Made by a program: the position numbers and the translations under genes | NCBI GenBank assembly: GCA_025357975.1 | Contig: JANYKY010000072.1 | Span: forward strand, 1 to 7,900 | DNA length: 7,900 nt | Source: Gemmatimonadaceae bacterium | GTDB lineage: Bacteria; Gemmatimonadota; Gemmatimonadetes; Gemmatimonadales; Gemmatimonadaceae | Reading direction: 5' to 3' | In this document: positions 6,310 to 7,900 of the stretch, piece by piece | Numbering within the stretch: the first letter of the stretch is position 1 | Layout of the letters: every line of letters begins with the position of its first letter | Notes under the pieces: model-generated | Database searches by the model: none | What the model was told of the DNA's origin: nothing | The model's input: the letters and a program-made list of their open reading frames with translations, nothing else

Positions 6310-7900
6310 ATGTCCAATACCGCCAAGCTCAAGAAAAAAGCAGCCGAGTTCGAGTCAAAGAAGCAGTACGAGAAGGCACTCGAGCTCTATGAGCAGGTGC
6401 TCAACGGAACTCGAGCCGCCGACGAAGAGAGAGACGTGCCGCTGTATAATCGCGTCGGCGATATCCATTACCGCATCGGCAACAACGAACAGGCGATCAC
6501 GTATTACGAGCAGGCCGCGGACCTTTACGCCGAGGGCGGGTTCTTCAATAACGCGATTGCCCTGTGCAACAAGATTCTGCGCTACTCGCCTGGCCGGACG
6601 ATCATTTATTACAAGCTCGGCATCATCAGCGCGAAAAAGGGTTTCAACAGCGACGCAAAGCAGAACTTCCTCGAGTATGCAGATCGCATGCAGCGCGTCG
6701 GCAAGATGGATGAGGCGTTCCGCGCGCTAAAGGAATTCGCAGATCTTTGTCCCGGCCAGGACGATGTGCGGCTGATGCTCGCTGAACAGCTCGCGCGAGC
6801 TGAGCGAAAGTCGGAGGCGCTGGAACAGCTGGAGATTCTGTATGACACTCTCGCCAATGAGGGCCGTACCAGCGAGGCCACCGCGACCATCGACAGGATG
6901 AAAGCGCTCGATCCTTCTTTCAAGCCGAAGCGGTCGGCGACGCCTCGGCTCCGCAAGAAAGAAGGTCTGGTTTTCCTGGACCTCGATTTCGACACGCCCG
7001 CGATCGCCGAGCCCTCGGAGGTTCCCGCTTTCGACGATGATGACGGCCCTTCACTGAAGGCTCGCGAACCGCGCCCGCTTCATATAGAGAAGGCGGAAAA
7101 AGTAGAGAAGGCGGAAAAAGAAAACGACCCCGTTACTCCGGAAGGACTGGAGCTTACATCCCTCGTAGACGACGATCGTGCGACCGAAATATCAAGCGCG
7201 CTCGACGAGGAAAAGGACGCTGATCCGCCCAGCATTGAAGCGGCGGGTGAGCCGACGATTGCGCAGGACCTTCGATTTATTGGAACTGATGACGCCGGCG
7301 CCGATGATCGCGGCGCCCATCTGCAGTCCGGTGACGAAGGAGCCGTCGATGGGCAGGCACCGGACGAACCAATGCCAGAGATTGCGCCGATTGATCTTGC
7401 CCCGATGGTCGACGAGCCGGGCGAAGACGAACTGGAAAATGATCCACGCGTGATTCCGTTTCCAATTGGCCGCACTCCGGCTGGCGGTGTTCCGTCAATC
7501 GGCAGTCGAAACGGCGGCGGTCCGTTGGGTGGACTCGACTTGATCGACGATGTGGATCCACCGGAAGAGTCGAGCTCGTATGAGTCCTCACCGAGGTCGG
7601 ATGACGATTTCATCGATCTGGGCGAGTGGCTCGAGCGCAATCGAACACCGGCGTCAACCCGCATGATCGCGCACGATGAGGAGCCCGTTAACAACGAGCA
7701 GAAAGACTTTGCAGAGATGCTCGACAAGTTCAAGGCGGGAGTATCGCGCAACGTGGACGAGGAGGATTTCGAGAGCCATTACGATCTTGGGATAGCGTTC
7801 GCGGAAATGGGATTGATCGATGAGGCAATTGGATCGTTCCAGAAGGCGCAGCGTGGTCCTGATCAACGAGTACGCGCATCCGAGGCAATCGGTCAGTGCT
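6310..7900 (+). CDS. TPR-repeat protein with a long acidic linker (3' end outside window)
   Basis: The frame from the ATG at 6310 has no stop to the window end, giving at least 530 residues. A short SD-like AGGT at 6303-6306 lies just before the start, and hutI ends 15 bp upstream. Residues ~10-205 are helical tetratricopeptide-like repeats: KQYEKALELYEQVL (18-31), YNRVGDIHYRIGNNEQAITYYEQA (46-69), IIYYKLGIISAKKGFNSDAKQNF (99-120 approx.), and further pairs with DEAFRAL and SEALEQL. They are followed by ~280 residues rich in Asp, Glu, Pro and Gly, likely disordered, containing the segment DDDFIDLGEWL. A second TPR block begins near residue 488 (HYDLGIAFAEMGLIDEAIGSF) and is cut by the window edge. 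No signal peptide or membrane segment is seen, so it is probably a cytoplasmic scaffold for protein contacts. The architecture and N-terminus resemble proteins I associate with Gemmatimonadota. No direct link to histidine use is evident and no gene name is justified. Confidence 0.88.
   Translation, partial: MSNTAKLKKKAAEFESKKQYEKALELYEQVLNGTRAADEERDVPLYNRVGDIHYRIGNNEQAITYYEQAADLYAEGGFFNNAIALCNKILRYSPGRTIIYYKLGIISAKKGFNSDAKQNFLEYADRMQRVGKMDEAFRALKEFADLCPGQDDVRLMLAEQLARAERKSEALEQLEILYDTLANEGRTSEATATIDRMKALDPSFKPKRSATPRLRKKEGLVFLDLDFDTPAIAEPSEVPAFDDDDGPSLKAREPRPLHIEKAEKVEKAEKENDPVTPEGLELTSLVDDDRATEISSALDEEKDADPPSIEAAGEPTIAQDLRFIGTDDAGADDRGAHLQSGDEGAVDGQAPDEPMPEIAPIDLAPMVDEPGEDELENDPRVIPFPIGRTPAGGVPSIGSRNGGGPLGGLDLIDDVDPPEESSSYESSPRSDDDFIDLGEWLERNRTPASTRMIAHDEEPVNNEQKDFAEMLDKFKAGVSRNVDEEDFESHYDLGIAFAEMGLIDEAIGSFQKAQRGPDQRVRASEAIGQC
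7087..7122 (+). repeat. 18-bp tandem duplication inside the TPR gene linker
   Basis: Two in-frame copies of an 18-bp unit encode EKAEKV and EKAEKE. They differ only at the last codon (GTA versus GAA). The period is a multiple of three, so it preserves the frame and adds a charged, lysine/glutamate-rich patch to the otherwise acidic linker. A slippage duplication in a region of low structural constraint is the simplest explanation. Confidence 0.85.

Noticed and set aside
7080..7751. 223-codon serine-rich open frame on the minus strand
   Set aside because: It is antisense to the acidic linker of the TPR gene; the many GA-rich Asp/Glu codons there read as Ser-rich codons on the other strand. 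The composition is low complexity and the plus-strand frame has clear TPR domains.

Overview
The window is a densely packed, all plus-strand stretch of moderately high G+C bacterial DNA. It carries a histidine-utilisation (hut) cluster. The order is: the 3' end of an LptD-like outer-membrane protein gene, hutH, hutU, a palindromic non-coding insert, a radical SAM enzyme gene, hutI, and a TPR-protein gene that runs off the right end. The best guess at the host is a Gram-negative bacterium of the Gemmatimonadota. The reasons are the LptD-type barrel end, the N-terminus of the TPR protein (it starts MSNTAKLKKKAAEFESKKQY) and its acidic linker, which resemble proteins I associate with that phylum. 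This is an inference from memory, not a search result.

Layout. Positions 1-461 are the last ~152 residues of the LptD-like protein. hutH starts 30 bp later (492-2015) and overlaps hutU (2008-3708) by 8 bp. Between hutU and the next gene lies a 304-bp gap (3709-4012). It is filled mainly by an imperfect inverted repeat (3710-3965) whose arms are built of 8-9 bp tandem units. Next come the radical SAM/SPASM-like gene (4013-4990), overlapping hutI (4987-6294) by the classic ATGA, and 15 bp later the TPR gene (6310 to the window end, still open).

Function. HutH deaminates L-histidine to urocanate, HutU hydrates urocanate to imidazolonepropionate, and HutI opens the ring to N-formimino-L-glutamate. 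All three retain their catalytic motifs, so the first three pathway steps look intact. The last step (hutG, or hutF plus an N-formylglutamate deformylase) and a hut regulator or transporter are not in the window.

Two things stand out. One is the uncharacterised radical SAM enzyme wedged between hutU and hutI and translationally coupled to hutI. The other is the palindromic repeat element that splits the hut cluster immediately after the hutU stop codon. I saw no tRNA, rRNA, CRISPR array, transposase gene or clear intrinsic terminator.
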